Assembly (NCBI GenBank): GCA_905235815.1 | Contig: CAJOMT010000060.1 | Coordinates: forward strand, 1-7,711 | DNA: 7,711 nt | Direction: 5' to 3' | DNA from: an uncultured Clostridia bacterium | GTDB lineage: Bacteria; Bacillota; Clostridia; Christensenellales; Borkfalkiaceae | Part shown: in pieces, positions 5,454-7,711 of the stretch | Numbering within the stretch: the stretch's first letter is position 1 | Layout: the number at the start of each line of letters is the position of its first letter | Position numbers and translations under genes: made by a program | Notes under the pieces: generated by a model | What the model saw: the letters and a program-made list of their open reading frames with translations, nothing else | Told to the model about the DNA's origin: nothing | Databases searched by the model: none

Positions 5454-7367
5454 ATGTCGAAAAAAAATAAGAAGGAAATAATACGTTTGATTATTGCCTC
5501 GGCGGCGTTTGCCGTCGTGTTTGCGATAGATAAAATAATTGGCCTTGAAAGCGTAATAGGCGGCAAACTGGGATTTTTGTTGCCGCTTGCGCTATATCTT
5601 TCAATATATCTGTATATCGGATACGACGTGCTGTACTCGTCGGCGAGAAATATAATACACGGTCAGTTTTTAGATGAGAAATTCTTAATGGCGATTGCAT
5701 CGCTCGGAGCGTTTGCTTTGGCGGTTTATCGTAGTGCAAACGGAATGCCGGCAGAGGGCTACGAAGAAGCGTGTGCGGTAATGATACTTTATAAACTCGG
5801 AGAATTTTTCGAGCATTACGCAGCGGGCAAATCCAGACAGTCTATTTCCGAACTTATGGAACTTCGTCCCGATTACGCAAACGTAATACGTGACGGTGTG
5901 GTGGTAACCGTCGAGCCGGAAGAAGTAAAAGTCGGAGAGATAATTACGGTTGAGCCGGGCGAGAAAATACCGCTCGACGGCAAGATTATTTCGGGTGAAA
6001 CGACTCTCGATTTGAGGGCGCTTACGGGCGAGTCGATGCCCGTGGAGATAAAAGCGGGCGAACGTGTTATGAGCGGTAGCGTGAACATATCTTCCACAAT
6101 AACCATTGAAGTTGAGAGTGAATTTTATAACTCTACGGTGGGTAAAATTCTCGACCTCGTTGAGAATTCAGCGACTAAAAAGTCCAAATCCGAAAATTTT
6201 ATCGCCAAATTTGCGAAATACTATACGCCGTCAGTCGTGTTTGCGGCGGTTGCATTAGCGGTAGTGCCGTCGATAATAACAAAAAATCCTACAGAATGGA
6301 TATACCGTGCGCTGAACTTTTTAGTAATTAGTTGTCCTTGTGCGCTCGTAATCAGCGTTCCGCTCGCATTCGTTGCCGGCATGGGAAAGGCGTCGAGAAA
6401 CGGAATACTGATAAAGGGCGGAAGTTACATAGAGGCTTTTAACCGTGCCGACGTATACGTATTCGATAAAACGGGAACGCTTACCGAGGGAAATTTCTAT
6501 ATAGCAAGCGTTACGCCGGAGAGCAAAAGAGACGAGATAATGAGGTGTGCGGCAATAGCGGAATACCACTCTAATCACCCTATAGCCGCATATATTAAAA
6601 ATACGTATAAAGGCGAAATAGACACGACGTTTGCCGTAACGAACGTTGCGGGCAAAGGCATCATAGCCGAAAAGGGCGATGAAAAGATACTTTGCGGAAA
6701 CGCAAAACTTCTCGAAAGTTTCGGCATAGAGTACGTACCCGAAAACGGAATAGGTACGGCGGTTTACGTCGCTAAAAACGGCGAGTACTTGGGTTCGATA
6801 TTGTTCTGCGATAAGATAAAGGAAGAATCCGAGGAAGTTATAGCCGAATTAAACGGCTCGGGCGCAGTTACCGTAATGCTTACGGGCGACAGCGAAAAAA
6901 TAGCCGCACAAGTTGCCGAAAAGTTGCATTTATCGACTTATAGAGCGGGTTTATTGCCGGCGGACAAGGTCGATGAGATGGAAAAAATCTTGAATAATAA
7001 ATCGAAAAAAGACGTGGTGTGCTTTTTCGGGGACGGCATAAACGACGCTCCGGTTTTAATGCGCGCAGACATTGGCGTTGCAATGGGCGGGCTCGGTAGC
7101 GACGCTGCGATAGAGGCGAGCGACGTCGTATTTATGAAAGACGATTTGCGTTCTATATCCGTTTTAAAGAAGATTTCCAAAAAGACGATGGCGGTAGTAT
7201 GGCAGAATATAATTTTGTCGCTTGCGGTGAAATTCGGGATACTTATGCTGTCTGCGTTCGGCTTGGCGGGAATGTGGCTCGCCGTATTCGGCGACGTCGG
7301 AGTTGCGGCGCTTGCTATTTTAAATTCAATGCGGATAATGAGAAAAGAAAGAAAAAATAAATTATGA
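5454..7367 (+). CDS. cadA: Zn/Cd/Pb-transporting P1B-type ATPase without N-terminal HMA domain
   Basis: A 637-residue P1B ATPase. Membrane helices lie at about 10-30, 40-63, 76-93, 104-121, 259-276, 284-309, 584-602 and 604-625. Visible in order: actuator TGES (191-194), CPC in the transport helix (Cys294-Pro-Cys296, followed by ALVIS), phosphorylation site DKTGT with Asp338, HP motif SNHP (373-376), and hinge GDGIND (526-531). Lys593 in LAVKFG and Asp614 in FGDVG match the last-helix residues that mark P1B-2 pumps, as in ZntA, so the substrate should be Zn(II), Cd(II) or Pb(II), not copper. It pumps metal out across the plasma membrane using ATP. It starts at once with a basic stretch and helix 1, so the usual N-terminal HMA is absent and encoded by the preceding gene. 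It is the last gene of the operon. Start ATG has only a modest GGGA ribosome site, but no other start fits. Confidence 0.95.
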   Translation: MSKKNKKEIIRLIIASAAFAVVFAIDKIIGLESVIGGKLGFLLPLALYLSIYLYIGYDVLYSSARNIIHGQFLDEKFLMAIASLGAFALAVYRSANGMPAEGYEEACAVMILYKLGEFFEHYAAGKSRQSISELMELRPDYANVIRDGVVVTVEPEEVKVGEIITVEPGEKIPLDGKIISGETTLDLRALTGESMPVEIKAGERVMSGSVNISSTITIEVESEFYNSTVGKILDLVENSATKKSKSENFIAKFAKYYTPSVVFAAVALAVVPSIITKNPTEWIYRALNFLVISCPCALVISVPLAFVAGMGKASRNGILIKGGSYIEAFNRADVYVFDKTGTLTEGNFYIASVTPESKRDEIMRCAAIAEYHSNHPIAAYIKNTYKGEIDTTFAVTNVAGKGIIAEKGDEKILCGNAKLLESFGIEYVPENGIGTAVYVAKNGEYLGSILFCDKIKEESEEVIAELNGSGAVTVMLTGDSEKIAAQVAEKLHLSTYRAGLLPADKVDEMEKILNNKSKKDVVCFFGDGINDAPVLMRADIGVAMGGLGSDAAIEASDVVFMKDDLRSISVLKKISKKTMAVVWQNIILSLAVKFGILMLSAFGLAGMWLAVFGDVGVAALAILNSMRIMRKERKNKL

Positions 7368-7386
7368 TTTCATCTTTTAGATGAAA
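7368..7386 (+). terminator. Possible weak terminator after the metal operon
   Basis: An 8-bp A+T-rich hairpin, TTTCATCT/AGATGAAA with a TTT loop, starts right after the ATPase stop codon. It has no clean T run behind it (AGTTTGTT), so efficiency would be low; partial readthrough into the SPFH gene is possible. Confidence 0.35.
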
Positions 7387-7400
7387 AGTTTGTTAAATAA

Positions 7401-7429
7401 TTGATAAATACCGGAAAACGTGGTATAAT
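7401..7429 (+). promoter_or_regulatory. Sigma-A promoter of the SPFH gene
   Basis: TTGATA (7401-7406), a 17-nt spacer, and TATAAT (7424-7429) with an extended TGG before the -10. The predicted start near 7436 leaves a leader of about 25 nt containing GAGGTGA (7447-7453). Confidence 0.8.
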
Positions 7430-7460
7430 ATTACAAACGCTTTGTTGAGGTGAAAAAAAT

Positions 7461-7711
7461 ATGGCATTATTCAGAACTAATATAGTTTGGAATGACGATA
7501 CCAAAAATACAATAGTTTATAAGTATCCGTTTAAGAATAACGGTCGTGAAGTAAACGACAAATCGACTATTACGGTCAAGGAATCTCAAATTGCGGTATT
7601 CGTATATAAAGGTCAGATAGCGGACGTGTTAGGTCCGGGGCTGTACGACTTAAAGACGAACATTTTGCCGATTTTAACAAAACTTGCGGCGTGGAAATAC
7701 GCTTTTGAAAC
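7461..7711 (+). CDS. SPFH-domain protein (YdjI / virion-core-like family), N-terminal part
   Basis: The first 83 residues of a gene cut by the window edge. The pattern KESQIAVFVYKGQIADVL (40-57) followed by GPGLYDLKTNILPIL (58-72) is characteristic of the bacterial SPFH family related to B. subtilis YdjI, whose members usually run past 300 residues and often end in zinc-ribbon segments. There is no signal peptide or N-terminal membrane helix in the visible part. SPFH proteins form membrane-associated scaffolds; B. subtilis YdjI takes part with YdjGH in recruiting the membrane-stress protein PspA. That this protein has a similar envelope-stress role is inferred. A ribosome site (GAGGTGA, about 7 nt before ATG) and a separate promoter show it is not mainly part of the metal operon. 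Confidence 0.75.
   Translation, partial: MALFRTNIVWNDDTKNTIVYKYPFKNNGREVNDKSTITVKESQIAVFVYKGQIADVLGPGLYDLKTNILPILTKLAAWKYAFE

Overview
The window looks like chromosomal DNA from a moderately A+T-rich Gram-positive anaerobe of the Clostridia type (Bacillota), probably an uncultured gut lineage. The basis is: strong GGAGG/GAGG ribosome sites, sigma-A promoters with TTGACA/TATAAT boxes, heavy use of ATA and AAA codons, tRNA genes with encoded CCA, a YfhO-type membrane protein, a two-gene heterodimeric ABC exporter, and a metal operon in which the HMA metallochaperone domain is a separate gene. Lineage is inferred; no rRNA or marker gene is present.

Layout. (1) 1-540, minus strand: 5' part of a YfhO-family polytopic membrane protein, with a strong promoter so close to the ATG that the mRNA should be leaderless. 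(2) 618-885, minus strand: a tRNA-Val(UAC)/tRNA-Gly(GCC) operon with its own promoter, ending in a bidirectional terminator that is the core of a perfect 30-bp inverted repeat. The repeat copies the last 14 nt of the tRNA-Gly gene in inverted form. (3) 886-1097: an A+T-rich gap between the leftward tRNA promoter and two candidate rightward promoters; no gene seen. (4) 1098-4664, plus strand: two overlapping half-transporter genes forming a heterodimeric ABC exporter with one degenerate and one canonical ATP site, closed by a long-loop, branched terminator. (5) 4694-7367, plus strand: a metal-responsive operon: promoter, ArsR/SmtB operator, CadC-like repressor, stand-alone HMA protein, a 24-bp tandem repeat, and a Zn/Cd/Pb P1B-ATPase without its own HMA domain. 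(6) 7401-7711, plus strand: promoter and 5' part of an SPFH-domain (YdjI-like) gene running off the window.

How the genes work together. In the metal operon the repressor should sit just downstream of the start point and leave when Zn(II)/Cd(II)/Pb(II) binds. This would induce the HMA protein, which is expected to bind or deliver metal in the cytoplasm, and the ATPase, which exports it. The ABC pair makes one transporter; its substrate cannot be read from the sequence and no regulator gene lies next to it.

I do not see a clearly new multi-gene system. The least ordinary signals are the perfect inverted repeat that captures the tRNA-Gly 3' end, the in-frame 24-bp repeat in the HMA-ATPase gap that looks like the remnant of a fusion linker, and the leaderless YfhO start. 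Most of the window is covered by recognisable families.
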